The notes under the pieces: model-generated
Told to the model about the DNA's origin: nothing
Databases searched by the model: none
The model's input: the letters and a program-made list of their open reading frames with translations, nothing else
Shown here: in pieces, positions 13,601 through 21,689 of the stretch
How the letters are laid out: each line of letters opens with the position of its first letter
Numbering within the stretch: the first letter of the stretch is position 1
Position numbers and translations under genes: made by a program
Assembly: GCF_029962835.1 (NCBI RefSeq)
Contig: NC_080584.1
Location: 80,442,862-80,506,861 of the forward strand
Direction: 5' to 3'
Length of the DNA: 64,000 bases
DNA from: Magnolia sinica
Lineage: Eukaryota; Streptophyta; Magnoliopsida; Magnoliales; Magnoliaceae

Positions 13601-16600
13601 ATGGAATATTACAAGTTGGTCTCAGTGGTTCCTTGTAGATTGGCAGTCGCAGCAAACTTCTGTTTCGGTGGATCCATGGACTACAGAATTTCTTTTGAAT
13701 GGTAATCTGGCTTTCATTAAGCAAAACCAATAACACAACAATGTTACATCTCCGTTGAGCATTCTATTTTTGGGTTGTAATTATTTTGTTGTTGTATTTC
13801 TTTGCTTGTTCTTTTAAGCTATTTTAATAAAATCCACTTATTATCCTACAAAAAAAAAAAAAACCCAACAATGTTCTGGTCATGCCACAATGTAATGGCT
13901 AAGACCAGCCAAACGGCAACTCAACTCCTCAGAGAGGAGTCCAGAGTCTCCAGACTCTCAGGATATGAGCAACAAGACTGCAGTTGAAAACCATTAGGGC
14001 CTGTTTGGTTTTCTGGCTCAAGTGTAATTACGTTGTAAATGAGTAATCATTATTTACCAAGGTAATTACCTTCATCTACCTTCATCTTTCCCAATGCTGA
14101 CTTGACTGGTTACTTTTTAAGCACTCAAATCGAGGAATTTGTAAAATAAATATGGGGCCCACCATAATGTGTGTGGCTTATCCACACCGCCCATTCATTA
14201 TGCCAAATGAATTTAAGGCATGAGCCCAAAAATTAGGCAAATCCAAAGGTCAAGTGGACCACACCACACGAAATTATGAGAATTAAATGCCTACCATTAA
14301 AAACTTGTTGAGGCCCTTAGAAATTTTAGATCAGGCTTATATTTATATTTTTCACTTATCCATGTCCATGTGACCCTATGAACGGGTTAGATGGTGAATA
14401 AACCTCAACGTGGGCCCAGTAAAAGAATCAACTTTCAACAGTGGACAAATTAAGTCCATTGTTTCCTTTCATGTGGGCCAATTGAACATTAGATCTTCCT
14501 AATTTTTTCCGATAAAGCCTCGAAATATTCTAATAAAACAGATGGATGACACAGATATATTATATACATTATGGTGGGGCCCACGAATTTAAGTCAACAT
14601 TTTTGGACCGGCTTCCCAGGTGAAATTACTCACTTGTTTCCAAACAGGTGAAAGAATGTAATAATTACTTTTTTACAGTGATTTACAGCAATTTACCTGT
14701 ATTATGGAAAACCAAACAGGCCCTTAAAGTCTGTCTCGTCGCTCCCTGCTTGGCACGAGCATCAGCCATGTCATTTATCTCTCCACACATGAGAGGAAGA
14801 AGCTTGCTTTCCTCTGCAAAGGCCCTAAACATCTAAAGCATATCAGGCAAGTTCCACAGACCCTTCCCTGATGATGCCCACATGATTGTGTTTCTGGAGT
14901 TTCCTTCAGCAACAGCTGGAAAGAAACTGAACTCTACCAGGAGCTTTACCCTTTTGCAGAAGCTCTGCTGCCTCTCCATGACTGGAGTCTTGGGTTCCAG
15001 CTGGCCCTGAGATTTCTATGAGAGTTTTTCCCTGATGATCATGAATGCACCAACTAATCCTAGAAAACCCAGGATTACCAAAGGAATTCAAAATGGGCAA
15101 GCCCAAATTTTGATGTCCTGTAATTGTGGAAAAGGAAAGAGAAAACAAGATGAAACCACATGTGCCATTACATAGTGTTTTGGATAATCTTTTTATCTTC
15201 AAATGCTTATAAATTTGTAGTACATTTAACATGCAACTCTAACTTAGCGCCCTACAACACTTTTTACTGATGTACTCGGTACACTAATGCAGTCACTTTA
15301 TAATGCTTTGTCAGTGAATTTTTAGTTATAATCCACACTAATGCACGAGGCATGAACTGATTTGTTGATTACAAGCTGTTGATTTATGACTTGTACTCTT
15401 CTCTATTGATCTCCATAATTTTTGTTTGCATGCAATGCAGTCTCTATCTAGATGAATATATATCATGTATGGCTTTCCCATATTATTTCATGATACTGTT
15501 AGGCTATGCTTATCATTAATTTCACTATTAAAATGCAATTAGGGCTGGAACCAGAGTTCAGGTCGGGTTGTCACTGTCCTTGGGTTGGTTAGGGTTGGAA
15601 AATTCTAACATGGTTTGAAATCCAGTTGGGTTCAGGTTGAGCAAATTCAGGTCAGGTTGGGGATTGAGTATTGAGGAATTCAGGTTGGGCACCTCGGGCT
15701 GGATCTAGTTGTGGGTTGGGTCCTCTGAAGGTCGAGTTTGGCTTGGGTTGACCCTCAACCTGACCCCACCTGCTCGAATTGCACCCATAAATACAATACA
15801 TCATCCATTGCAGCAAGTATTTTCATTGTCAGGTGAATGACCCTATAATTTATTGTCCTTTTATCACAGGTGAATGTGCTGACACATGCCACAGAGGTTA
15901 TAATTCCCCCAGAGCAACTTATCAAAATTGAAAAGCTTAAGAGAAGGCACAGGGCTCAGGATGAAAGGGAGTTCCTCAGGCGGACTGTATCTGTTCCAGA
16001 AGTTGTAGATGGGGTGAAACAGGAGTCATCTGTGGTTGTTGTGGAAGAACCAGATGTTGTTGATCCGGAAGATGTTACTGGAAGAGAGTCTACCTTATTA
16101 AGAGGAGCTGCTGGTGTTTCTTGCTTGTCTGCTGTCATCCAAAGGCCTAAAGAATATGAAATTGGTGCCAAAGAGGAAAAAATGTTGGATGCTGGAGAGT
16201 ATGGCACTGATATTGAATCCCAAAAGGAGTGTTCCAGTACCCAAAGCTCTGAAATATCTGATGATGGAGAGAAGGCCGCTCAGGAAGAAAGTAGAGGGAG
16301 CACCCTTAGTTTTGGAAAAGAATCAATAGCTAAATCATGTGGTGTTCGATGGGATGTCTTTCGTAGAGAAGATGTTCCAAAGTTGCAGGCTTACCTCAGA
16401 AAACACTCTAATGAGTTCAGGCACACTTATTGCTCTCCAGTTGAACATGTAAAGATTATTAGAATGAGAAATTATTATTATTATTATTATTATTTATCAA
16501 TAACTCATCTGTAATGTTGTTGTGTTTATGCTTCTCTTACAGTCTGCTCATCCGATTCATGATCAGAGTTTCTTTCTGGATACAACTCATAAAAGGAGGC

Positions 16601-17222
16601 TCAAGGAGGAGTTCTGTAAGTAGTTGTTTCATTCAAGATTTGTTGTAATTAGACTAAAATCATGGAAAACTAATTTCCCGTTACGTTTTCACATCTAGAT
16701 ATCGAGCCTTGGACTTTTGATCAGCACGTTGGAGAAGCAGTCCTTGTTCCTGCCGGATGTCCATATCAAACTAGAAATCTTAAGGTAATATGGGTGAGGT
16801 AACTTGCCTGATCTTTTGATGTGTTCCAAAAGCTTCTGTTGGTTGAAGTCTATCACCAATGTTGCATTTGGTGCCAAATCTCCTTGCATTTGCAGTCTTG
16901 TATGAACGTGGCATTGGATTTTGTATCTCCTGAGAATGTTAGCGAGTGCATTCGGTTGATCGATGAACTCCATCTGCTACCTAACAATCATAAAGCCAAG
17001 GAAGACAAGTTAGAGGTGAACCTTGTCACTATTACTTCCAGTATCTTCTTCGTTCTACTAATATCAAGTAATTTCTTTTCGCATACTTTGATTTTAATGG
17101 AAAATTCCTGTATTTTGTATGCCTTTAAAAAAAAAAATGTAAAACAGGTGAAGAAAATGAGCCTCTATGGTATTAGTGCAGCAATTAAGGAAGTTCAAGA
17201 ATTGACACGAAGTGCGATGTAA
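1528..17222 (+). CDS. JMJ25/IBM1-like JmjC lysine demethylase (KDM3 group), 3' part of gene, 11 exons
   Basis: Plant KDM3-type nuclear proteins remove methyl groups from histone H3K9 using Fe(II) and 2-oxoglutarate. I assembled exons 1528-1673, 5928-6036, 6414-6546, 6645-6711, 6807-7554, 8041-8370, 15870-16448, 16543-16615, 16699-16784, 16896-17015 and 17148-17222. They total 2466 nt (821 codons plus TAA), every intron is GT-AG and no stop interrupts the frame. Domain order is a RING-like zinc finger, a B-box-like CX2C finger ([15 protein letters not shown]), a variable linker, then a split JmjC domain. Iron ligands H (8350) and D (8356) are present in LHYDIYD. The expected third ligand in the PAGCPHQ box is Tyr (GCPYQ, 16764). 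The N terminus (WRC region, start codon) must lie left of position 1. The open frame argues against a simple pseudogene; the Tyr argues for reduced or absent catalysis. Plant JMJ24-like paralogues are known to have diverged catalytic residues, so this could be such a form. Confidence 0.9.
1947..2310. repeat. Pair of about 50-bp direct repeats in intron
   Basis: Two similar segments about 309 bp apart (near 1947-1996 and 2256-2305) share 'tctattattatc-aatgaagcca' and the following 'catatta'. They are imperfect. They could be ends of an unrecognised element. Confidence 0.45.
2486..3455. repeat. Foldback element: about 970-bp imperfect palindrome in intron
   Basis: The left arm, from ggtgggctccactatgatgt at 2486, mirrors the right arm ending with catcattgtggggcccac at about 3453. 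Inner segments also pair: 2770-2812 (aagggtggacgtctctctcc...) with 3121-3172 (...ggagagagacgtccaccctt). The centre is near 2970. The end sequence resembles the long-TIR family found many times later in the window. Confidence 0.7.
3456..4849. other. Intron sequence, nothing recognised
   Basis: AT-rich intron DNA. Short open frames near 4072-4392 have no recognisable domain. The tandem 'caatgtttcc' at about 4060-4080 is the only local repeat noticed. Confidence 0.4.
4850..5535. repeat. Diverged direct duplication of about 250 bp
   Basis: 4860-5110 and 5320-5540 share, in order, 'gaccatgttcat', 'cttttaaatcttgc/gtaagttttgcttgc', 'gtgggatcc/ggttggatcc', and 'tcaagaa-tctctg'. The two copies are about 450 bp apart and clearly old. 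Confidence 0.45.
5536..5720 (+). mobile_element. tRNA-derived SINE with 17-bp target site duplication
   Basis: The body is 5553-5703. The A-box-like TAGCTCATGTGGTAGACTGA and B-box-like GGCATCGATTCCC have tRNA-promoter spacing, and the 3' end is an A-rich tail at 5691-5703. It is flanked by perfect 17-bp repeats atgtatggctttcctga at 5536-5552 and 5704-5720. It sits just upstream of the second RING exon in the JMJ25-like intron. Confidence 0.85.
5928..6036 (+). CDS. JMJ25-like exon b: second half of RING-like zinc finger
   Basis: After attctag| the frame reads [20 protein letters not shown] followed by NCKTCL, which supplies the last cysteines of the RING-like finger. It ends at TGT AAG|GTCTGA in phase 0. 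It lies 4.25 kb from the previous exon. Confidence 0.88.
6090..6400 (+). repeat. Dispersed repeat, copy 1 of 2
   Basis: The block from 'gatgggatgagctcctgtca' to the T-rich end near 6370 is closely similar to 10210-10490. Conceptual translations share SCQNDSE and AVSIFC. It lies in the intron between RING exon b and exon c. There is no known domain; it is an unclassified repeat, not a gene. Confidence 0.6.
6414..6546 (+). CDS. JMJ25-like exon c: helical linker
   Basis: The frame after ctctttcag| gives a helical stretch including [20 protein letters not shown], which follows the RING-like finger in JMJ25 homologues. It ends one base into a Gly codon before GTAGGT. Confidence 0.85.
6645..6711 (+). 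CDS. JMJ25-like exon d: linker leading to B-box-like finger
   Basis: A 67-nt exon encodes an [20 protein letters not shown] segment. It ends TG|GTAAGT, so its last codon is completed by the next exon to give the first Cys of CX2C. It is too short to find without its neighbours. Confidence 0.8.
6807..7554 (+). CDS. JMJ25-like exon e: B-box-like finger and central region
   Basis: I chose the acceptor gagtag|TGACAAC because it restores [19 protein letters not shown] with exact CX2C spacing. The upstream acceptors ttttag| (about 6771) and atttgag| (6803) give stops or a CX3C. The exon carries the [13 protein letters not shown] motif, a Cys-rich [14 protein letters not shown] segment, and the start of the JmjC-proximal region ([17 protein letters not shown]). 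It ends TGT GAG|GTACAT in phase 0. Confidence 0.88.
8041..8370 (+). CDS. JMJ25-like exon f: first part of JmjC domain with two iron ligands
   Basis: The exon begins after ggtgatgcag| and encodes [20 protein letters not shown] and the conserved [10 protein letters not shown] region. It also encodes [20 protein letters not shown] and [11 protein letters not shown]. His 8350-8352 and Asp 8356-8358 are the first two Fe(II) ligands. It ends GTG|GTAGGT in phase 0, only a few residues after the ligand pair. Confidence 0.9.
8630..8700. repeat. A-rich low-complexity tract
   Basis: An A/G-rich run (about 8637-8697) in intron. A nearly identical phrase, 'gaataatctacatcca', occurs on both sides (8611-8626 and 8696-8711), so the tract may be the tail of a small insertion with a 16-bp duplication. 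Confidence 0.4.
9130..9480. repeat. TTAGGG-rich degenerate region
   Basis: G/T-rich plus strand with scattered 'ttagggttt', 'aagggtttt' and 'ggggttttaggg' but no regular 7-bp register. The open frame on the minus strand here is low complexity. Confidence 0.4.
10190..10521 (+). repeat. Dispersed repeat, copy 2, flanked by 31-bp direct repeats
   Basis: Similar to 6090-6400 ([32 protein letters not shown] in translation). It is bounded by two near-identical segments: 'cattatatcaaagagatttt' plus 'ccaaggggatg' at 10191-10221, and 'cattatatcgaaatgatttt' plus the same end at 10491-10521. Confidence 0.55.
10522..10671. repeat. Left member of a diverged tandem repeat split by a LINE
   Basis: Carries the same ordered phrases (ggtgggccc, gatggttcaaatca, caatatgga-tgtccat, aatggttgggatta) as the array at 12365-13100 beyond the LINE. 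Confidence 0.5.
10690..12362 (+). mobile_element. Decayed 5'-truncated LINE (L1 type) in JMJ25-like intron
   Basis: Plus-strand frames with stops and shifts give the end of the RT domain (YLGLPL-like at about 10938, then [20 protein letters not shown]), the [20 protein letters not shown] thumb region, [14 protein letters not shown], and a zf-RVT-like [19 protein letters not shown] followed by [10 protein letters not shown]. It ends in an A-rich tail at about 12300-12362. It is non-functional. Confidence 0.8.
12365..13100. repeat. Diverged tandem repeat, about five units of roughly 150-170 bp
   Basis: Units share 'ggtggrcccrcatgatgga', 'tatggaccatccattt' and 'atc-aatcaaag'. Units begin near 12367, 12540, 12690, 12850 and 12985. 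Identity is low by eye and only the order of motifs is clear. No coding capacity. Confidence 0.5.
13740..13863 (+). mobile_element. Probable LINE 3' tail
   Basis: The T-rich stretch, 'ttttaataaaatccactta' and a poly-A run (13851-13863) match the form of the other LINE 3' ends here (12240-12360, 26900-26995). Only the tail is present. Confidence 0.35.
13870..15232 (-). pseudogene. LINE RNase H remnant, minus strand, split by a Harbinger MITE
   Basis: On the minus strand 15100-14906 gives [20 protein letters not shown] then [15 protein letters not shown]. 14836-14727 gives a [19 protein letters not shown] end of RNase H. The MITE at 13997-14723 interrupts it and the LINE 3' region appears to continue to about 13870. 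Confidence 0.65.
13997..14723. mobile_element. PIF/Harbinger (Tourist-like) MITE, 727 bp
   Basis: Terminal inverted repeats GGGCCTGTTTGGTTTTC and GAAAACCAAACAGGCCC (one mismatch at the inner end) are bordered by TTA at 13994-13996 and 14724-14726, the 3-bp target duplication of this superfamily. No transposase frame. The interior holds a gggcccacc-type repeat at 14150-14600. Confidence 0.8.
15540..15795. repeat. GGTTGGG-rich repeat
   Basis: A 250-bp block rich in 'caggttggg' and 'gggttggg', of the type common in small non-autonomous elements in this window (compare 39270-39420, 52990-53130). The ends are not certain. It lies 75 bp before exon g. Confidence 0.4.
15870..16448 (+). CDS. JMJ25-like exon g: JmjC continuation with acidic variable insert
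   Basis: The exon starts [16 protein letters not shown], which joins DIYDV of the previous exon to give the DVVNVL of the family. It then has an acidic, Ser/Glu-rich variable insert, and resumes with [19 protein letters not shown] and [11 protein letters not shown]. It ends CAT|GTAAAG. Confidence 0.9.
16543..16615 (+). CDS. JMJ25-like exon h: JmjC
   Basis: The frame [20 protein letters not shown] followed by KEEF matches the family 'HPIHDQ-F-L' strand. The donor is T|GTAAGT, phase 1. Confidence 0.88.
16699..16784 (+). CDS. JMJ25-like exon i: JmjC third-ligand box, His replaced by Tyr
   Basis: The frame reads [20 protein letters not shown] then CPYQTRNLK. The family motif is PAGCPHQVRNL, in which His is the third Fe(II) ligand. 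Codon 16764-16766 is TAT, one C-to-T transition away from CAT. Confidence 0.88.
16896..17015 (+). CDS. JMJ25-like exon j: JmjC C-terminal part
   Basis: The frame [20 protein letters not shown] then [20 protein letters not shown] matches the conserved region downstream of the JmjC core. It ends GAG|GTGAAC. Confidence 0.9.
17148..17222 (+). CDS. JMJ25-like terminal exon
   Basis: After gtaaaacag| the frame reads [20 protein letters not shown] then RSAM and TAA at 17220-17222. This matches the usual KKM--YAI--AIKE-- ending of the family. Confidence 0.88.
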   Translation: MKKMSLYGISAAIKEVQELTRSAM

Positions 17223-17576
17223 GTTGCTCTCCGGATGTGAGTAACTGATTTTTATTTTCATGGTTCCTTAATAAGCTTCTAGTCAGTACTCGTAAGAATG
17301 GGTTTGATTGATGCTTGAAATGTGTATTTAAATTTAGCAATAATTTGCTATTTTAGTTTTTTATATTTATTTTTAATTTTATAGATGATGATCAACTTTT
17401 GTTAAACTAATTCACCAAAATAATAATAATAATAATAATAATAATAAAGCAAATTAGAAATGTCATACTCTGTTGTCGTATTGTTGAAACATCATGTGAT
17501 GAGGCTCTGAGAGGATCCATTGTAGACTTTGAATTCTTGCTGGTTTATGGTCGATTTGCCTTAACAAAATGAGAGA
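17223..17576. other. 3' flank of the JMJ25-like gene
   Basis: AT-rich, no coding. It probably holds the 3' UTR; I see no single convincing poly-A signal. It contains a (TAA)n microsatellite at about 17418-17447. Confidence 0.45.
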
Positions 17577-18922
17577 TGTGATGCAGGCTGAATTGGGCCC
17601 ATTAAGCCCAAGCCCAAGCCCCATTGCTAGTCCATCAATAAGGAGGCCGAAGCCTTTTATTTAGGTAGCTAACTAGCAAAATCAATCAGCTAGCTATGCA
17701 ATAATCAATAAGTCAATTCTTCTTATTTGCATTCTTATCCCTTAGTCATCTCATTGTTACTTTTTCATTTTTGTGATAAGTCATTGGTTGTCAATGACAT
17801 TATGAATCTTCCTTATTTGTACATGTGAAAGCTTATTTAAGGGCCTAGCATGAGTAGTATCTTGGAAATGAATGAAAATTTCTAATTATTGTTTCGCTTT
17901 GCTCATGATTCTTGTGCTTAGTGCTGTCAAAATCCTACTATTTACGATTCATGATTCAATTCAAATCTTAAGCAAAACGATTTGAATCCCACCTTTGAAT
18001 CGCTTTTTATATTAATCCTACGATTTTATGATTTGAATGCTATGATTTTTTATTCAAATCTCAATTTATGATTCAAATTAATACTTGTTTTCTTCTAGTT
18101 TAAGCTTTGTTTGGCTTTCATTTTTTGTTTTTAAATTGGTAGGGGCTTGAAAAAAAAAAAAGAAAAAAGAAAAAGAAATGTTTAGAAAAAGTAAATTATT
18201 TTATTTTTTTATATAAGAGATTAAAAAAGATAATTTGATTTCTAACCATCATTCCACAATACATTGTAAGTCAACATGAACATAAACATCCATAAAAACA
18301 TTCAAGATAAGTCATACATCAATTTGGTGTTTCGACCAATTAAGAAGTGCGAAATCATTAAAAAAGGAAAAAGATCTACGATTTAACATTAAGAGAATAT
18401 ATATTTTTATGGATGTTTATGTTCATGTTGACTTCATGTATTGTGGAATGATGGTTAGAAATCAAATTATCTTTTTTTCATCGGTCTACAGGATCAAATG
18501 CTTATTTTGCAATGTAATTCTACGGTCAAGATAGGCAACAATAACTTAAATTATTAAAGGATCATTGTATGTTTTGTAAGGAAAATTTCTTGGAAGACGA
18601 AAAAAAAATTTTAAAAATAAAAAGAAGAAAAAAAGAAAAGAAAAGAAAGATAAGAATCCTTTAACACGATCATGAGATGTTATTACTTGGTGCATAGTGA
18701 TGGCCACAGGATGATTGCTAAGTTTTTAATTTTTGATTTTTTTTTATTTATATTTTTCACATTTTCAAGAAAATCATAAAAATTCTTACGACTTACGATA
18801 TGATTTGCGATTCAAGACGATTCAACCCCTCTTACAATTTTGATACGATAACAATTTTGACAACATTGCTTGTGCCTGGTTGAAGGTGCTTAGGCAGATC
18901 CTTACCATCAGCCTGCTGCACA
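17577..18922 (+). repeat. 5' LTR of decayed gypsy element, containing a hAT element
   Basis: With the 950-bp hAT element (17919-18868) removed, the LTR is about 395 bp. It is AT-rich, with a 'cttatttaaggg' TATA-like box near 17833 and a TG...CA form. No second LTR is available to confirm the edges. Confidence 0.55.
17919..18868. mobile_element. hAT-type non-autonomous element, 950 bp
   Basis: Terminal inverted repeats TAGTGCTGTCAAAAT and (on the other strand) CAATGTTGTCAAAAT. The 8-bp flanks are cttgtgct (17911-17918) and cttgtgcc (18869-18876), 7/8 identical as expected for hAT. Inside, an inverted repeat of about 70 bp pairs 18230-18298 with 18408-18476. No transposase. Confidence 0.75.
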
Positions 18923-19899
18923 AGTTTGGTATCAAAGCAGGTCTCAACGGTTGGGTTGAAGTCCTAGATCAACAATAATCTCCATATTGTTTTCCAGGTT
19001 CTTTAATAATAAAATTTTGTATCATTTCCTTTATTTTTTTCATTGCATCCATCCCCCTACCCTACATTCACTTTTTTCTTTTCTTTTACAAAACCCAAAA
19101 GTTCAATTGACAAGGGGAGACTCTGCTGTAATTTTGACAGCCATCTACCCTCCATAATCCAACTTAGTAACAGCCTAAAAATCGGTCATATTTTAGTCTA
19201 AATCTAGCCCATATTACAACCCATTAAAGCCCAAAAGAAACAATCCTATTCTAAACCATTAAAACCTACCCAAAATCAACCCCATTCTAGTCCATTAAAA
19301 CCCCAAAAAATCAGCTCTATTCCAGCCCCCCCTTTAAAAAAAAAGAAAAAAAAAAACCCCAATTCTAGCCTATTAAAACTCAAAAGATTAGCCTCACTCT
19401 AGCCCATTAAAAACCCAAAAAACAAGCCCTATTCCAGTCCATTAAAACCCAAAAAAATCAGCCCTATTCCAACCCCATTACAAGCCACATTAAAAGTCTA
19501 AAATCCCAAACCATTAACAGTCCCAAATCTAGCCTTGTTTCATCCCATTAAAGCCTATAATCTTAGTTCATTAACAATCTTTTGTTCTAATAAGAAACTG
19601 CCCTATATTTTATCCATTACTTTCTCGACGTCACCACCCCTTGATATGATGTCTACCTGTAGTGGTCACATCTATCGAGGGAAGCTTACTGATCAACAAT
19701 GAGAAAATTGCATCACCGAGCTATTCGCAAAGGTAGCTAGCCTGAAAACCGCTGTTGACCAACCACGTGGAGAACCACATGGAGAGCAATCTGATCCCAC
19801 CTGAGTTTTTTATGGTGATCCAAATCCATAACAAGAGTTCTAACCAGAACGTTCGGTGAATAAAAATGATACGGGTCCTCAGGATTCTGTTGATGACGT

Positions 19900-20455
19900 T
19901 ATGCAATGAGTCTTTACAGAGAGCCAATTACGCCTCGATAGAGACGCCTAAAAAAGACAATATTACCAAGAAAGTACGAGTTTAAGTTCCGAACTTCACT
20001 GGTTGACTTGATGCAAAGGCTGTTGTCGATTAAATTACAATGCTTGAATATTATTTTGCATGGTATGATATGGATAATGTCTAACAAGTGGCCTTTGTCA
20101 AGGTCAAGTTGAAGGGCCCAAAAAGAATCCGGTGGCAAAGTGTTGACAACAACAAGCTCATCATGAGTTGTCCTGCTATCACTAGGTGGGCTGACATGAG
20201 GAAGAAGCTGGAAAGTAAGTATTTGCCTTCAGAGTACATGAATCCTCTTCTCTAGGAGCTCCTTGCATTCAAATAGGAAACTTTATTGATGGATGATTAC
20301 ACTGAGAAGTTCAATGAGCTTTTTGTGTGTTGTAAGCTTGCGGAGACAAACTGTGTAATAGCCAACTGCTATCGGATAGGGTTACACCAAGAGATCCAAC
20401 ATGAGATTGTCACATATGATTTCAAGTTAGTTAATGATGTTCTTCGGAAGGCTTG
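19900..20455 (+). pseudogene. Ty3-gypsy gag remnant
   Basis: The frame, with at least five in-frame stops, gives LEYYFAWYDMDNV, VAFVKVKLKGPKRIRWQSVD, TRWADMRKKLESKYLPSEYM and YTEKFNELFVC, the retrotransposon gag core. It stops at 20455 where unrelated 'gagtcgagtc' repeat DNA begins. Confidence 0.7.
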
Positions 20456-20489
20456 ATGGGTTGTACACCAACTGTAGCAACACACTCTG

Positions 20490-20690
20490 TAGAGATGTAC
20501 ACGAGTCGAGTCAGCTCGGTCAGCTTGCTCGACTCGACTCGGAAAAGCTTGACTCACCATGGCTCGAAATTGGATTTGGATCTAGTCGAGCTAGGTTTTG
20601 TAGCTAGAAAAAATTTCGAACTGAGTTCGAGCTTACCTGATCTTGACTCGGCTCGGCTCGAACCCCGACTCGATTTGACTCACATCGAAT
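20490..20690. repeat. GACTCGAG-rich repeat block
   Basis: Dense 'gactcg/cgagtc' motifs. Related sequence resumes at 21223-21690 beyond the TRIM and occurs again at 38740-38900. An unclassified non-coding element. Confidence 0.4.
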
Positions 20691-20695
20691 TGTAA

Positions 20696-21222
20696 TGTAG
20701 GGGCATTTTCACATTGGGATCTAGTGGGGTAGCCGGTGGGATGTGGAGAGGACACTTGGGGTGGGTGACCCTTGTGAAGCGAAACCCATGTGAAGTAGTG
20801 CCCACAAGGGGGTTCAGACGAGGTCCTAACCCATGCGATGTGGGGCCTGAGCTATGAGATAAAGGGATTGATTCACCATAATCTATCAGTTCGAGCTTTT
20901 AGAGCAAGTGACTAATTGTCCTACATCAAATTGGTATCAGAGCGGGAGGTCTTGTTTTCGAGACTCCTCGTCAGGGGTGATTAATGCAGGGGCATTTTCA
21001 TACTGGGCTTGAGTGGGGTAGCCTGTGGGATGCGGGGACACACTCGAGGTGGGTGGCCTGTGTGAAGCGGAACTCATGTGAAGTGGGGCCCACGAGGGGG
21101 AGGGGGTTCGGCCGAGGTCCTAACCCATGCGATGTGGGGCCTGGGCTATGAGATAAAGGGATTGATTCGCCATGCTCTATCAGTTCGAGCTTTTAGAGCA
21201 AGTGGCTAATTGTCTTGCATCA
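20696..21222 (+). mobile_element. TRIM (miniature LTR retrotransposon), 527 bp
   Basis: LTR1 20696-20928 and LTR2 20995-21222 are about 230 bp each, share 'gcgatgtggggcctg' and 'atgagataaagggattgatt', and end in ca. A primer site ttggtatcagagcggg follows LTR1 at 20931. The internal part is only 66 bp and ends in a purine-rich tract (caggggtga). No coding capacity. No convincing 5-bp duplication is seen, so the edges may be off by a few bases. Confidence 0.75.
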
Positions 21223-21689
21223 AATCGGCTTGGTGACTCGGTCATTTTGATCTTGATGTTGCTTGTCGAGTGTTTGAGGAAATGCTTGTTTTTTGGACTG
21301 CCCTCATATCAGGGTATTCTCGAAATGGGTATCTGAGGGAAGATTGAAGAAACAAATCCCCCCTCCAAAAAAAAAAAAAAACTTTACATTATAGGTCTGC
21401 TCTCATATCTTGATCTTAATGTTGCTCGCCGAGTGTTTGATGAAATGCCTGCAAAGCGCTTTTGTTGATTTGCATTCGAAGCATGGGCGATTGAAAATGC
21501 AATCTATGTGTTTGAGAAAATGTCACACAAGCTCAAGCTCGGCTTGAGTTGGCTCGAGCTGCTAATCGAACCAAGCCGAGTTGACCAGTCAGGCTGGAGG
21601 ACCGGACCGAGCCGAGTTCGAGTTGGGGTTGGCTGCTGGCAGAGAGCTGAGCCGTGCCAAGCTTGACTCTGTGTACAACTCTATCACTC

